From UBA8337 sp049889915 (GTDB lineage: Bacteria > Pseudomonadota > Alphaproteobacteria > RS24), in contig JBMHCM010000063.1 of assembly GCA_049889915.1 (NCBI GenBank), positions 28,361 through 92,360 of the forward strand: a stretch of 64,000 nucleotides of DNA, written 5' to 3'. Below the pieces are notes generated by a model that worked only from the letters and a program-made list of their open reading frames with translations, was not told the DNA's origin and made no database searches. A program made the position numbers and the translations under genes. Positions 7,926 through 17,515 of this stretch are shown in pieces. Position 1 is the first letter of the stretch, and each line of letters begins with the position of its first letter.

Positions 7926-9965
7926 TTAAGAAGTTTGTCGCTGTCGCAGCAGCCCGTCAAGTTGCGCCGTTACTTCAGAGGCCTCGGTAATGGGCGGCAG
8001 ACAGCTCTGGCCGGGACACAGATAAAGGGTCGGTTGGTCGTTTATCATGGTTTTTCCGGCTGCCGGATGGTCGGGCGGCAGGTCATCGCCGGCTTCGAGA
8101 TGTAAGAATGTGCGGGCAAAAATCGGATGGTCGAGGGCCGCCTGTTTCAAAATATCGGCCTCGTTACCGTCACCGATGAGAATAATGCTCAACGGATAGG
8201 TGAGGTGTTGATGCGCGGCCAAAAGCGCGGTCATGGCCGGATAGGCGCTGGCCAAATGGCCGGATAGGGCCGTGAAGGCAGCCTCGGCTTGCGCATGATA
8301 GTGCGGCTTGCCTGTTAATGAGGCCAGCGTGGCCAGCAAGGAAATGGTCGCCGCATTGGCCGATGGCATGGCATTGTCCTGCACGGCGCGTTGATTGACC
8401 AGCAGCGTTTCATCGGCTTGGCGGCGGTTGGTCAGATAGCCGCCACGGGCAGTGTCGAGAAAATCATTATGCAGCGTCGCGGCATAAGCCTCGGCATCGG
8501 CAAGATAACCCGCCTTGCCTGTGGCTTGATAGAGCGCACACGCGGCTTGGCCGAAAAACGCTAAATCACCGGCCAAAGTCAAGGCTAATGTCTGGTCGTT
8601 TCTGGCGCTGTGGCACAAGTGCCCCGTCTCATCAGTAAGCGCTTGTTGGGCGGCGTGATAAGCTTTTTGCGCGGCGGCCAACCAATCTGCGCGGTCGAAA
8701 AGCTCTGCTGCTTCCGTTAGCGCGGCAATCGCCATACCGTTCCAATCGGCGAGAATTTTGTCATCACAGCCGGGCCGCGTGCGGTTGCGGCGGGCGGTAT
8801 TAAGGCGGTCGCGCGTTTCTGCAAGCTCGGGCATTAGCCTGTCGTCCTGCGCCAACAGATTGGGAATGTTTTGGCCTTCAAAATTGCCGTCTGCGGTGAT
8901 GTCATAGGCGGCGCAAAAGGCGCTTGCATCATCGCCGAGCAGGGCCTCTATCTCGCTCTGCGACCAGACATAATATTTGCCTTCCTCGCCTTCCGTATCA
9001 GCATCCAGACTGGCGGCAAAGGCGCCTTGCGGCGTTTGCATCTCGCTCAATAACCAGTCAATGGTCTCAGCGATGCGTGCTGCAAATAATCTGTGCTTGG
9101 TTGTGCGCCAAAGCAGGCAGAGAAGCTGTAACAGCAGCGCATTGTCATAGAGCATTTTCTCAAAATGCGGCACCAGCCAATCTTCATCGACGGCATAGCG
9201 GGCAAAGCCGCCGCCAATATGGTCGTAAATGCCGCCTTGGCAGATTTTGCTTGCGGTGGTGATGACGGCTTCTTGTATGGATTGGTCGCCGGTCAGTTGT
9301 GCTTGTTGCCAGAGAAATTGATAAAGAAACGGCTGCGGAAATTTCGGCGCACCGGCCAGTCCGCCTTTTTCTTGATCAATATGTCCGGCCAGGCTGGTGG
9401 CGGCGCGGCTTGGTAAATCGGCCGGCATGGCGCCGCGGGCATCGGCTTGTGCCTTGGTGGTCAGGGATTGTGTCAGGACGGCCGTGTTTTTGGAGATTTT
9501 GTCGGGCGTCTCATGCCAGACCCGCGACAGCTCGGTGAGGATTTGCATAAAGCCCGGTCGTCCATATTGCGGGTTTTTTGGAAAATACGTGCCGCCCCAA
9601 AACGGCTTACCATCGCCATCCAGGGCCATGGTCAAAGGCCAGCCGCCTTGTTCGCCCATCATATGCAGGGCTTGCATATAAATATCATCAAGGTCGGGGC
9701 GCTCTTCGCGATCCAGTTTGATGCAGACAAAATGCGCATTCATCAGCGCCGCCACTTCGGCATCCTCAAAGCTTTCATGTGCCATGACATGGCACCAATG
9801 GCAGGCCGCATAACCGACCGATAGTAGCACCGGCACATTGCGCCTTTTGGCCTCGGCAAACACCGCCGCTTCCCATGGCTGCCAATGCACCGGATTGTCT
9901 TTGTGCTGCAGCAAATAGGGGCTGGTCGCGTGCTCTAATCTGTTTCGCTTGAACTGGTCTTGCAT
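7926..9965 (-). CDS. DUF255 thioredoxin-fold protein (YyaL/SSP411 family)
   Basis: This 679-residue protein has the N-terminal thioredoxin-like DUF255 domain, with the conserved start RLEHATSPYLLQHKDNPV and the redox pair C55-HW-C58 in GYAACHWCHVMAHESF. The rest is an (alpha/alpha)6-barrel of the six-hairpin glycosidase type. The biochemical role of the family is not established. The start at 9965 is chosen for family alignment; an in-frame ATG at 10034 would overlap the divergent mnmE. The spacing to mnmE is 60 bp. Confidence 0.88.
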   Translation of the reverse strand: MQDQFKRNRLEHATSPYLLQHKDNPVHWQPWEAAVFAEAKRRNVPVLLSVGYAACHWCHVMAHESFEDAEVAALMNAHFVCIKLDREERPDLDDIYMQALHMMGEQGGWPLTMALDGDGKPFWGGTYFPKNPQYGRPGFMQILTELSRVWHETPDKISKNTAVLTQSLTTKAQADARGAMPADLPSRAATSLAGHIDQEKGGLAGAPKFPQPFLYQFLWQQAQLTGDQSIQEAVITTASKICQGGIYDHIGGGFARYAVDEDWLVPHFEKMLYDNALLLQLLCLLWRTTKHRLFAARIAETIDWLLSEMQTPQGAFAASLDADTEGEEGKYYVWSQSEIEALLGDDASAFCAAYDITADGNFEGQNIPNLLAQDDRLMPELAETRDRLNTARRNRTRPGCDDKILADWNGMAIAALTEAAELFDRADWLAAAQKAYHAAQQALTDETGHLCHSARNDQTLALTLAGDLAFFGQAACALYQATGKAGYLADAEAYAATLHNDFLDTARGGYLTNRRQADETLLVNQRAVQDNAMPSANAATISLLATLASLTGKPHYHAQAEAAFTALSGHLASAYPAMTALLAAHQHLTYPLSIILIGDGNEADILKQAALDHPIFARTFLHLEAGDDLPPDHPAAGKTMINDQPTLYLCPGQSCLPPITEASEVTAQLDGLLRQRQTS

Positions 9966-10025
9966 CTCATGCAGTTTAGCGATGATTTGCTGGTCCGCCA
10001 GTGGGAAGCGTGCTTGGAGCTGTAG

Positions 10026-11345
10026 ATGGCACAACCGACCTTATTTGCTTTATCCACCGTTAGCGGGCGGGCTGCCTTGGCGGTTATTCGTCTGACCGGT
10101 GCGGCGTGCGATGCGGCCTTGACCGCTTTGGGTGTCACTAAATTGCCACCGCCGCGACAAGCCGCTCTGCGCAAGCTTACTGACCCGCATACCGGCGCGC
10201 TATTGGATGAAGCTTTGGTGTTGCGGTTTCAAGCGCCACACAGTTTCACCGGCGAGGATATGGTTGAACTGCATGTGCATGGCGGGGTGGCGGTGGCGCA
10301 ATCTGTCTTGGTTGCTTTGGGGCGAATTGCCGGTGTTGAACCGGCCGAAGGTGGCGCCTTTACCCGCCGTGCCGTTTTGAACGGTAAAATGGATTTAACG
10401 GCGGCTGAAGCGATTGCCGATTTGATCGACGCAGAAGGTGGCGCGCAACAGGCGCAAGCGCTTAACCAGCTCAATGGGGCGTTGCGCGTTCAGCTGACAG
10501 ATTGGCGCGATCGGCTAAAAACCATGCTGGCGCATATTGAGGCGGATATTGAATTTGCCGATGAGGACCTGCCCGGCGGTATAGGTCAAAAGGCTTTGGA
10601 CGGCCTGCCGGAATTGCGTGATGAAATCGTTGCGCATGTTGAGGACCAACGCGGCATTGCGTTGCGCGATGGCCTGCGCATTGCCCTTTTGGGTCCGCCA
10701 AACGCCGGAAAGTCAAGTATTCTCAATATGTTAGCAGGTCGCGAGGCGGCCATTGTATCGGCGCGCGCCGGCACCACGCGGGATATTATCGAAGTGGCCA
10801 TGACAATGGGCGGCGTGCCGGTGACGCTGGTCGATACGGCCGGTCTGCGGGCCGCCGGCGATGAGATTGAACGCGAAGGGGTGCGGCGTGCCCAACGCGA
10901 AGCCGGGGAAGCCGATATTCGTATATTGGTCTGCGCGCCGGATGTTGCTCTTGCGGGGGCATCGGAAACCGCTTTTGCAGCTGAAAAATCTGACCTCACA
11001 ATTTGTAACAAGGCAGATTTGGGGCCGATTGACGGAATGGAAGGCATTTCCTTGTCAACCGCAACCAAACAGGGCGAAGAGGCGCTGCTAGCCGCGTTAC
11101 TGCGGATTATTGAGAAGCGCACCGGTGCGCAAGTGGCGCCGATTGTGACCCGCGAGCGGCATCGGGCGGTTTTGGCCGAGGCGCTCACACATCTTGACCG
11201 CGCCACACAGGCGGCCGAGCTGGGTCTGGAACTCGCAGCCGAGGATGTACGCTTGGCGCAGCGGGTTTTGGGCCGCATTACTGGCGCGGTTGACATTGAA
11301 CAATTGCTTGATGTGGTGTTTGCCGATTTTTGTATCGGCAAATAG
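10026..11345 (+). CDS. mnmE: tRNA uridine-5-carboxymethylaminomethyl modification GTPase MnmE
   Basis: This 439-residue GTPase works with MnmG to build the cmnm5 modification at wobble uridine 34. The N-terminal tetrahydrofolate-binding domain opens with TLFALSTVSGRAALAVIRLTG, the G1 motif GPPNAGKS is at 223-230, the NKAD motif appears as CNKADLG, and the protein ends in the catalytic C-terminal CIGK (436-439). It is the first of a run mnmE-mnmG-rsmG-parA-parB. Confidence 0.96.
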   Translation: MAQPTLFALSTVSGRAALAVIRLTGAACDAALTALGVTKLPPPRQAALRKLTDPHTGALLDEALVLRFQAPHSFTGEDMVELHVHGGVAVAQSVLVALGRIAGVEPAEGGAFTRRAVLNGKMDLTAAEAIADLIDAEGGAQQAQALNQLNGALRVQLTDWRDRLKTMLAHIEADIEFADEDLPGGIGQKALDGLPELRDEIVAHVEDQRGIALRDGLRIALLGPPNAGKSSILNMLAGREAAIVSARAGTTRDIIEVAMTMGGVPVTLVDTAGLRAAGDEIEREGVRRAQREAGEADIRILVCAPDVALAGASETAFAAEKSDLTICNKADLGPIDGMEGISLSTATKQGEEALLAALLRIIEKRTGAQVAPIVTRERHRAVLAEALTHLDRATQAAELGLELAAEDVRLAQRVLGRITGAVDIEQLLDVVFADFCIGK

Positions 11346-11395
11346 GGTGCCGGTCGGGCCAAAACGCAGGCGCAGGCATTTGAAGGGTGACAGAA

Positions 11396-11411
11396 TGTTT
11401 CACGTGAAACA
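11396..11411. promoter_or_regulatory. parS: parS centromere site 1
   Basis: The sequence TGTTTCACGTGAAACA is a perfect 16 bp palindrome and matches the bacterial parS consensus. It lies between mnmE and mnmG, 2.7 kb before parA. ParB nucleates here and spreads to form the segregation complex near the origin. Confidence 0.93.
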
Positions 11412-11447
11412 CTTGCCTATTTGCAGGCGGGGCGGTAGATAGGCGCT

Positions 11448-13370
11448 ATGAGTGCAGACAACAATATAGCCATGGCGCCCGGTTCAGCCGGTAACGGCAC
11501 TGATTGGGATGTGATCGTAATCGGTGGCGGCCACGCTGGTTGCGAGGCCGCCGCTGCCGCGGCGCGGTTTGGCGCGCGCACCCTATTGGTGACGCATAAG
11601 CTCGAGACGATTGGCGAGATGTCTTGCAATCCGGCGATTGGCGGTGTCGGCAAGGGTCATTTGGTACGTGAGATTGATGCGCTGGACGGGCTGATGGGGC
11701 GGGTCGCTGACCGGGCCGGTATTCAGTTTCGTTTGCTTAATCGACGCAAGGGCCCGGCCGTTCATGGGCCGCGCACTCAGGCCGATCGCAAGCTGTATCG
11801 GCAGGCCATGCAGGCGGCCATTGCCGAGACCGAAAACCTTAGCGTTTTGGCGCAGCCGGTCGACGATTTGCTGGTAGCCGATGGCCGTGTTTGCGGTGTG
11901 GTGACGGCTGATGGGGAAAGCCATAAAACGGCCGCCGTGGTGCTGACCACCGGCACGTTCTTGGACGGCATTATTCATATCGGCACGCAGCGTCGCCCGG
12001 CCGGTCGGCATGGCGAGGCACCGGCAGTGGCCTTGTCAAAGCGGCTTTATGCGCTGGCTGCTGAAAGTGGTGTGCTGACGCTTGGGCGGATGAAAACCGG
12101 CACACCGGCACGGCTTGACGGGCGCACCATTGACACCGCGCAATTGGAGGCGCAACCGGCTGATGACGATCCGGTGCCGTTTTCTTTTCTGACCGAGAAG
12201 ATTACCGTGCCGCAGACCGTTTGTTACATCACCCATACCAATCAGGCGACCTTTGATATTATCGAAGAAAACATCCTTAAATCGCCGGTCTATTCCGGCC
12301 AGATTGAAGGGGTGGGGCCGCGTTATTGCCCGGCCATTGAAGATAAAGTGGCGCGGTTTCCTGAGCGCAAGAGCCATCAGATTTTCTTGGAGCCGGAGGG
12401 GCTGGACGACCCGACGGTTTATCCGAACGGTATTTCCACATCGCTGCCCGAGGAGCTGCAGGACCGTTTCATCCGCACTATTCCGGGGCTGGAAAATGTG
12501 CATATTATGCGGCCCGGCTACGCCATTGAATATGATTATGTCGACCCGCGCGCCCTGCTGCCCAGTCTGGAGCTGAAAAGCCTGCCGGGGCTGTATTTGG
12601 CCGGACAGATTAACGGCACAACCGGCTATGAAGAAGCGGCCGGACAAGGGCTGGTGGCCGGTCTCAACGCGGCCCGCGCCGCGGCCGGACAAGACGCCGT
12701 GCAGTTTGACCGCGCTGAGGCCTATCTCGGTGTGATGATTGATGATTTGGTCACCAAGGGCGTTTCTGAGCCCTATCGGATGTTTACCGCGCGGGCTGAA
12801 TATCGCCTGACCCTGCGAGCGGACAATGCCGACCAGCGTTTAACCGCCAAAGGCATGGCCGCCGGGCTGGTGGGCAGCCAAAGAGCCGCCGCCTTTGAAG
12901 CGAAAATGCAAGCCTTGCAGACGGCCCGTGCCAAAGCTGCCGATTGGACCCTGACGCCCAATGAGGCGGCGGCGCATGGCTTGCATATTCGCGCCGATGG
13001 GGTGCGCCGCACGATGAGCGAGCTGTTGGCCTATCCGTCGATTGACTGGGCTGATTTGGCGCGCATCTGGCCGGAAATGCAGGAATGGGCGCAGCCGGTG
13101 CGGGCACAGATTGAAACCGATGCCCGTTACGCCGGTTATCTCGACCGGCAGCAAGCGGATATTGACGCGTTCCGCCGCGATGAGGCCTTGGCCTTGCCGG
13201 TCGATATGGATTATTTGGCACTGGAGGGCATGGCAACGGAAGTGCGCCAGAAATTGGCGGCGGCACGACCGACCACTTTGGGCCAGGCGGCGCGGCTGGA
13301 CGGCATGACACCGGCAGCCCTGACCCTTTTGCTGCACCATGCCCGCAAAGCGCAACGGGCAGCAGAATAG
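11448..13370 (+). CDS. mnmG: tRNA uridine-5-carboxymethylaminomethyl modification enzyme MnmG (GidA)
   Basis: This 640-residue FAD enzyme is the partner of MnmE. The dinucleotide-binding motif VIVIGGGHAGCEAA is at 23-35, followed by the signature MSCNPAIGGVGKGHLVREIDALDG and the second signature ALLPSLELKSLPGLYLAGQINGTTGYEEAAGQG. Two extra in-frame starts exist: 11448 is used here, and Met9 is possible. It is flanked on both sides by parS sites, a common arrangement in origin-proximal gid clusters. Confidence 0.96.
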   Translation: MSADNNIAMAPGSAGNGTDWDVIVIGGGHAGCEAAAAAARFGARTLLVTHKLETIGEMSCNPAIGGVGKGHLVREIDALDGLMGRVADRAGIQFRLLNRRKGPAVHGPRTQADRKLYRQAMQAAIAETENLSVLAQPVDDLLVADGRVCGVVTADGESHKTAAVVLTTGTFLDGIIHIGTQRRPAGRHGEAPAVALSKRLYALAAESGVLTLGRMKTGTPARLDGRTIDTAQLEAQPADDDPVPFSFLTEKITVPQTVCYITHTNQATFDIIEENILKSPVYSGQIEGVGPRYCPAIEDKVARFPERKSHQIFLEPEGLDDPTVYPNGISTSLPEELQDRFIRTIPGLENVHIMRPGYAIEYDYVDPRALLPSLELKSLPGLYLAGQINGTTGYEEAAGQGLVAGLNAARAAAGQDAVQFDRAEAYLGVMIDDLVTKGVSEPYRMFTARAEYRLTLRADNADQRLTAKGMAAGLVGSQRAAAFEAKMQALQTARAKAADWTLTPNEAAAHGLHIRADGVRRTMSELLAYPSIDWADLARIWPEMQEWAQPVRAQIETDARYAGYLDRQQADIDAFRRDEALALPVDMDYLALEGMATEVRQKLAAARPTTLGQAARLDGMTPAALTLLLHHARKAQRAAE

Positions 13371-13376
13371 ACATCC

Positions 13377-14048
13377 ATGAGTAAAAGCGCAGAAATTGCC
13401 GAAAGCGCGGCCGGGTTTGCCGCCCAGTTCGATGTTTCACGTGAAACATTGGCGCGACTGACCACTTATCAAGCCCTGCTTGGGAAGTGGCAAAAGGCGG
13501 TCAATTTGGTCGGCCCCTCCACACTGGCGCAGTTTTGGCAACGCCATGCGGCAGACTCGGCTCAGCTTTTGGCCTATGCACCGCCCAGCGGCAAGATATG
13601 GCTCGATTTGGGCAGCGGTGCCGGTTTTCCGGCACTTGTGCTGTCCATTTTGCTGGCCGAGCGTCACCCGAAGGCGTGTGTGCATATGGTGGAAAGCGAC
13701 CGCAAAAAGGTCAATTTTTTGCGCACCGTCATTCGCGAATGCGGTCTGACGGCTGAAGTGCATCATATGCGCATTGAAAAGCTGGCTGACGCGCCGCCGC
13801 CAGGCCTCGCGCAGGTTGATGTCATTACGGCGCGCGCTTTGGCGGCTTTGCCGCAATTGGCCGCCTATATGGCGCCGTTTTTCAATTCATCCACAATCGC
13901 CTTGCTGCATAAGGGGCGTGAATGGCAAGAGGAATTGACGCAGTGTCGTGAAATGTGGAAACTGCAAGTCGCGGCGCATCACAGTCTGACCGATCCGGCG
14001 GCCCGCATTCTGGCTCTGTCAGATTTGCGCGCCAAACCGTTTCACTAG
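13377..14048 (+). CDS. rsmG: 16S rRNA (guanine-527-N7) methyltransferase RsmG (GidB)
   Basis: This 223-residue SAM-dependent enzyme methylates G527 of 16S rRNA. The SAM-binding loop LDLGSGAGFP is at 77-86 and MVESDRKKVNFLR supplies the acidic ribose-binding strand. Residues 19-24 (DVSRET) are encoded by a parS site, as in many bacteria where the site is fixed inside this gene. It starts 6 bp after mnmG. Confidence 0.95.
   Translation: MSKSAEIAESAAGFAAQFDVSRETLARLTTYQALLGKWQKAVNLVGPSTLAQFWQRHAADSAQLLAYAPPSGKIWLDLGSGAGFPALVLSILLAERHPKACVHMVESDRKKVNFLRTVIRECGLTAEVHHMRIEKLADAPPPGLAQVDVITARALAALPQLAAYMAPFFNSSTIALLHKGREWQEELTQCREMWKLQVAAHHSLTDPAARILALSDLRAKPFH
13433..13448. promoter_or_regulatory. 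parS: parS centromere site 2, inside rsmG
   Basis: This is a second exact copy of TGTTTCACGTGAAACA, 2037 bp from the first. It encodes DVSRET near the N-terminus of RsmG, so sequence and protein constraints overlap here. Confidence 0.93.
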
Positions 14049-14066
14049 CCGCAAATTGGAGCTTTT

Positions 14067-14915
14067 ATGACTGACATGGCCGCCATCCAGACCAGCCCGA
14101 TAGAGCAGAAAACGCGGTTTATCTGTTTGGCCAATCAAAAAGGCGGAGTCGGGAAAACCACCACGGCGATTAATCTGGCCACTGCCTTGGCGGCGGTTGA
14201 TGAAAAAGTGCTGCTGATTGATATGGACCCGCAGGGCAATGCCTCAACCGGTTTGGGCATCGATCGGGCGGCCCGCACCACCACAAGCTTTGAATTGCTG
14301 CTGGGTGAAGTCAGTCTGGCCGAGGCGATTACCACCACTTTGGTGCCCGGTCTTGATGTGGTGCCGGCCAGTATGGATTTGCTCGGCGTTGAGGTTGAGC
14401 TGGCCGACAATCCGCGCCGTCTGCATCGGCTGAAGGACGAGTTGACGGGTTTTGTTGAAGCCCAGCCCAGCCGCTATTCCTACGTTTTTATCGATTGTCC
14501 GCCATCATTGAACATGCTGACGTTGAACGCCATGGTGGCGGCACAGTCGATTTTGGTGCCATTGCAATGTGAGTTTTTTGCGCTCGAAGGATTAAGCCAA
14601 CTATTGCAGACCATTGAGCAGGTGAAAACCAGCCTGAACAATCATTTGGACATTCAGGGCATTGTGCTGACCATGTATGATGCGCGCAATAATTTATCTA
14701 CCCAAGTCGAGGCCGATGTGCGCGGTCACTTTAATGAGTTGGTTTACCAAACCCTGATCCCGCGCAATGTCCGCGTTTCGGAAGCGCCGAGCTTCGGCAA
14801 ACCGGCGCTGCTTTATGATCACAAATGCAGCGGCTCGCAGGCCTATATGAAATTGGCCACCGAATTGATTAAACGTGAACGCCACCGCGCGACGGCAAAT
14901 GAAGCGGCAAAGTGA
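14067..14915 (+). CDS. parA: Chromosome partitioning ATPase ParA
   Basis: This 282-residue protein is the deviant Walker ATPase that moves the origin through ParB. The KGGVGKTT motif is at 25-32, and LIDMDPQGNASTGLG and FIDCPPSLNMLTLNA mark the other ATP-site strands. It stands 18 bp after rsmG and 7 bp before parB. A chromosomal rather than plasmid role follows from the gid/parS context. Confidence 0.96.
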   Translation: MTDMAAIQTSPIEQKTRFICLANQKGGVGKTTTAINLATALAAVDEKVLLIDMDPQGNASTGLGIDRAARTTTSFELLLGEVSLAEAITTTLVPGLDVVPASMDLLGVEVELADNPRRLHRLKDELTGFVEAQPSRYSYVFIDCPPSLNMLTLNAMVAAQSILVPLQCEFFALEGLSQLLQTIEQVKTSLNNHLDIQGIVLTMYDARNNLSTQVEADVRGHFNELVYQTLIPRNVRVSEAPSFGKPALLYDHKCSGSQAYMKLATELIKRERHRATANEAAK

Positions 14916-14922
14916 GGACATC

Positions 14923-15891
14923 ATGAACGATAAAAAACGAGGTTTGGGACGCGGGCTGTCAGCCTTGATTGGCGATACGGTCGAGCAGGCTCCGGCCGGA
15001 AATGATGCCGCAGCACCGGCAAGCACGGCCGCGCCGATGGCTGCAACCGAGACGGCAAGCGGTCAACCGCAGCGGCTTGGTGTCGATCAATTGCAGGCCG
15101 GTAAATTTCAGCCGCGGCAAAATTTTGCCGATGAAGATTTGCAAGCTCTGGCCGCATCGATCGCCAAATCCGGGATTTTGCAACCGCTCTTGGTGCGGCC
15201 CTTAAGTGCCGGCGCAGCGGGTAATGGAACTGATGGTGCGGCGCAATATGAGATTATTGCCGGTGAGCGACGCTGGCGGGCGGCGCAATTGGCCAAGCTG
15301 CATGATGTGCCGGTGATTGTGCAAAACATTAATGATGTGACGGCACTGGAAATCGGTATTATCGAAAACGTCCAACGCGCCGACCTCAATCCGATTGAAG
15401 AAGCTGAAGGATATCAACGACTTATCAGCGAGTTTGCCTATACGCAGGCGGAGCTGGCCGACACCATTGGCAAAAGCCGCAGCCATATCGCCAATTTGCT
15501 GCGCTTGACGGAAGCCCCGCAAGCGGTGCGCCAAGCATTGATTGACGGCAAAATTTCCATGGGCCATGCGCGCGCCCTTTTGGGTGTTGAAGAGCCGGCC
15601 GCTTTGGTCAAACAAATCATCGCCGAGGGGTTGAGCGTGCGGGCGGTTGAGAAATTGGCCGCGGCGGCAAAACCCAACGACGCATCAGACGGCAAAGCGG
15701 ATGGACGACCGGCGTCCGGTAAAGCGGAAAAAGATGCCGACACACGGGCCTTGGAAAAAACAATTTCCGATGCGCTCGGCCTGGCCGTTTCCATTGATGA
15801 TAAAGGCGCCGATTGCGGTGGCGCCGTGACGCTGGAATATAAAACGCTGGAACAGCTTGATGATGTGGTCGCCAAACTGATCGGCAACTGA
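14923..15891 (+). CDS. parB: Chromosome partitioning CTPase/DNA-binding protein ParB
   Basis: This 322-residue protein binds parS. It starts MNDKKRGLGRGLSALIGD, the normal ParB N-terminus used by ParA, after GAGG; an in-frame extension to 14875 would overlap parA and is rejected. The CTP-binding region includes GERRWRA (114-120) and IENVQRADLNPIEEA, followed by a helix-turn-helix at about 172-195 and a C-terminal dimerisation domain. It converges with holA. Confidence 0.96.
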   Translation: MNDKKRGLGRGLSALIGDTVEQAPAGNDAAAPASTAAPMAATETASGQPQRLGVDQLQAGKFQPRQNFADEDLQALAASIAKSGILQPLLVRPLSAGAAGNGTDGAAQYEIIAGERRWRAAQLAKLHDVPVIVQNINDVTALEIGIIENVQRADLNPIEEAEGYQRLISEFAYTQAELADTIGKSRSHIANLLRLTEAPQAVRQALIDGKISMGHARALLGVEEPAALVKQIIAEGLSVRAVEKLAAAAKPNDASDGKADGRPASGKAEKDADTRALEKTISDALGLAVSIDDKGADCGGAVTLEYKTLEQLDDVVAKLIGN

Positions 15892-15908
15892 TTGCAAGCG
15901 GCCGTGGT

Positions 15909-16964
15909 TTATAAACGCGCCGCCCGCGCGATACGCAAAATCGCCTGACCGGCTTGCGCATGCGCCAGACCGGCAGCGGCCCCCCGACACGCGGTTTCGG
16001 CCTCTTGCAAAATCGATAAGGCGCGCGCCACTTTGCGCGATGACCAAAACCGCATTTGCTCCTCAACCAAAGGCTTGCGGCGAAAATGCAAAGGCGGACG
16101 AAAAGCGGCCAAAGCTTGATTTTGCGGTGTGCCTTTCTCCAACAGACCCAATGCCAAATGCAGTGTTTGGAAATGCAGCCGGAGGGTGGGCAGCGTGTTG
16201 GCGGCTGAGGTGCCGGCTTCGGCCAGGCGGGCCAGCGCGCGGTCGGCGGCATCCAACCGCCCCAAGGCGACATTATCAATCAGCTTGTCAAAACCGGCTT
16301 GCGTTTGGTCGCCCAATCCGGCCTCAATATCTTCAGCGGTAATCATGCCGGTCGGGTCTTTTTTGCCGAGCGGGCCTTTAAACAAAACCAACCGCTCCAA
16401 TTCGCGCTGGATAATGCCGCGATCGGTTGCCAAGCGGGCGCCCAACATATCCAAGGCTTGCGCGTCAATGCGGTAATTCTCGGCCTCCAAAAAACTGCGG
16501 GTCAGTCGGGCAATGTCGCGCCCTTCCAGCGCATAGCAGGGTAGCGCCATGGCGTTTTTATGTTTCTCGGCCAATTTGCGCAACGCCGATGACGGCTTTA
16601 AATTGCCCGCCTCAATGACCACCAGACTTTGCGCATTGGCGGCCGGTTCGCTTTCCAGCCAAAGTCGCGCCGCCTCGGGCACGGCCCCGCCACCACCGGT
16701 CACCCGCACCAATTTGCTGTCCCCAAACATCGGCAGGGCGGCGGCTTCATCGGCCAAAAGACCGGGCTGTCCGGTCAATTGCCCGTCGTGAAAATCGACA
16801 TATTGCAGCGGGTCAAAATCAGCGCCGAGAAATTTTTGTTTCAGCGTCTTGCCGGTTTCAGCCACACCGCCTTCATCGGGGCCATAAATCAACACCAAAG
16901 CCGGCAGGCTGGTCGGCGTCATTTCCGACAGCCAGCCCTCCACCTTATAGGCCTGCAGCTTCAC
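15909..16964 (-). CDS. holA: DNA polymerase III delta subunit
   Basis: This 351-residue protein is the clamp-loader wrench. It begins with KLQAYKVEGWL and has YGPDEGGVAETGKTLKQKF, the degenerate nucleotide-binding region that lacks a true P-loop, as usual for delta. The start codon is GTG at 16964 and overlaps the lptE stop by 4 bp. leuS-lptE-holA is a standard alphaproteobacterial operon. Confidence 0.92.
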   Translation of the reverse strand: MKLQAYKVEGWLSEMTPTSLPALVLIYGPDEGGVAETGKTLKQKFLGADFDPLQYVDFHDGQLTGQPGLLADEAAALPMFGDSKLVRVTGGGGAVPEAARLWLESEPAANAQSLVVIEAGNLKPSSALRKLAEKHKNAMALPCYALEGRDIARLTRSFLEAENYRIDAQALDMLGARLATDRGIIQRELERLVLFKGPLGKKDPTGMITAEDIEAGLGDQTQAGFDKLIDNVALGRLDAADRALARLAEAGTSAANTLPTLRLHFQTLHLALGLLEKGTPQNQALAAFRPPLHFRRKPLVEEQMRFWSSRKVARALSILQEAETACRGAAAGLAHAQAGQAILRIARAARL

Positions 16965-17515
16965 TGTTTGGCCTCTTGGTCATCTTCTCGTGCGCCCTCT
17001 TGGGTAGTCCGTTTTTCACGCGGCAAAGCGGCGACGAAGGCGGCCATGCGATCGGCCAATTGTTGCAGCGCCAAATCGGTCAATTCGCGCTTGCGTTGCA
17101 TTTCATCGGCCGCACTGTCAGAGCCGGCCAGGCTCAGCGTTTCGGTAAACCGCGCATTGCGCTGCCGGTCATCATCCGCATGTCGGGCGACAATTGTGCC
17201 GGAAAACTGCAATTGCGTGCGTTGCGCATCGCCGCTGGCATCCAATTGGCTGTCACTGCTGCTTTGGCTGACCGCGACCGTAATATGCCAAACACCAGTT
17301 TCGCTGAGGCGCAGTCTTTCGCGCAGAGACCTTGCCAATAATTGGTTCGAGAGTTGCGCCGATGTCTCAGCTTTAACCGAGGCCACCCCAACCCTGTTTT
17401 CATTCAGCCGATGTACCGGCGTAAAGCCGCAAGCTGCCAGCATCAGACCGGCCGCGGCAAGTGCCGACCATTTTTGCGACCAATGACGGCGCCGGTTAAA
17501 TGACGATGTTGACAA
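16961..17515 (-). CDS. lptE: LPS-assembly lipoprotein LptE
   Basis: LptE is the outer-membrane lipoprotein that plugs LptD and inserts lipopolysaccharide. The N-terminus has a basic stretch (FNRRRHW) and a lipobox ending in LMLAACGFTPVHR. No ATG or GTG fits in frame upstream of the lipobox at a sensible distance, so the TTG at 17515 is proposed, giving 184 residues and a 20 bp overlap with the end of leuS. The region around residues 85-170 has the alternating strands of the family. Start assignment is less sure than the gene. Confidence 0.8.
   Translation of the reverse strand: MSTSSFNRRRHWSQKWSALAAAGLMLAACGFTPVHRLNENRVGVASVKAETSAQLSNQLLARSLRERLRLSETGVWHITVAVSQSSSDSQLDASGDAQRTQLQFSGTIVARHADDDRQRNARFTETLSLAGSDSAADEMQRKRELTDLALQQLADRMAAFVAALPREKRTTQEGAREDDQEAKQ

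Noticed and set aside
12784..13449. Long open frames opposite mnmG and rsmG
   Set aside because: They are antisense shadows of conserved genes with no ribosome site and no family similarity.
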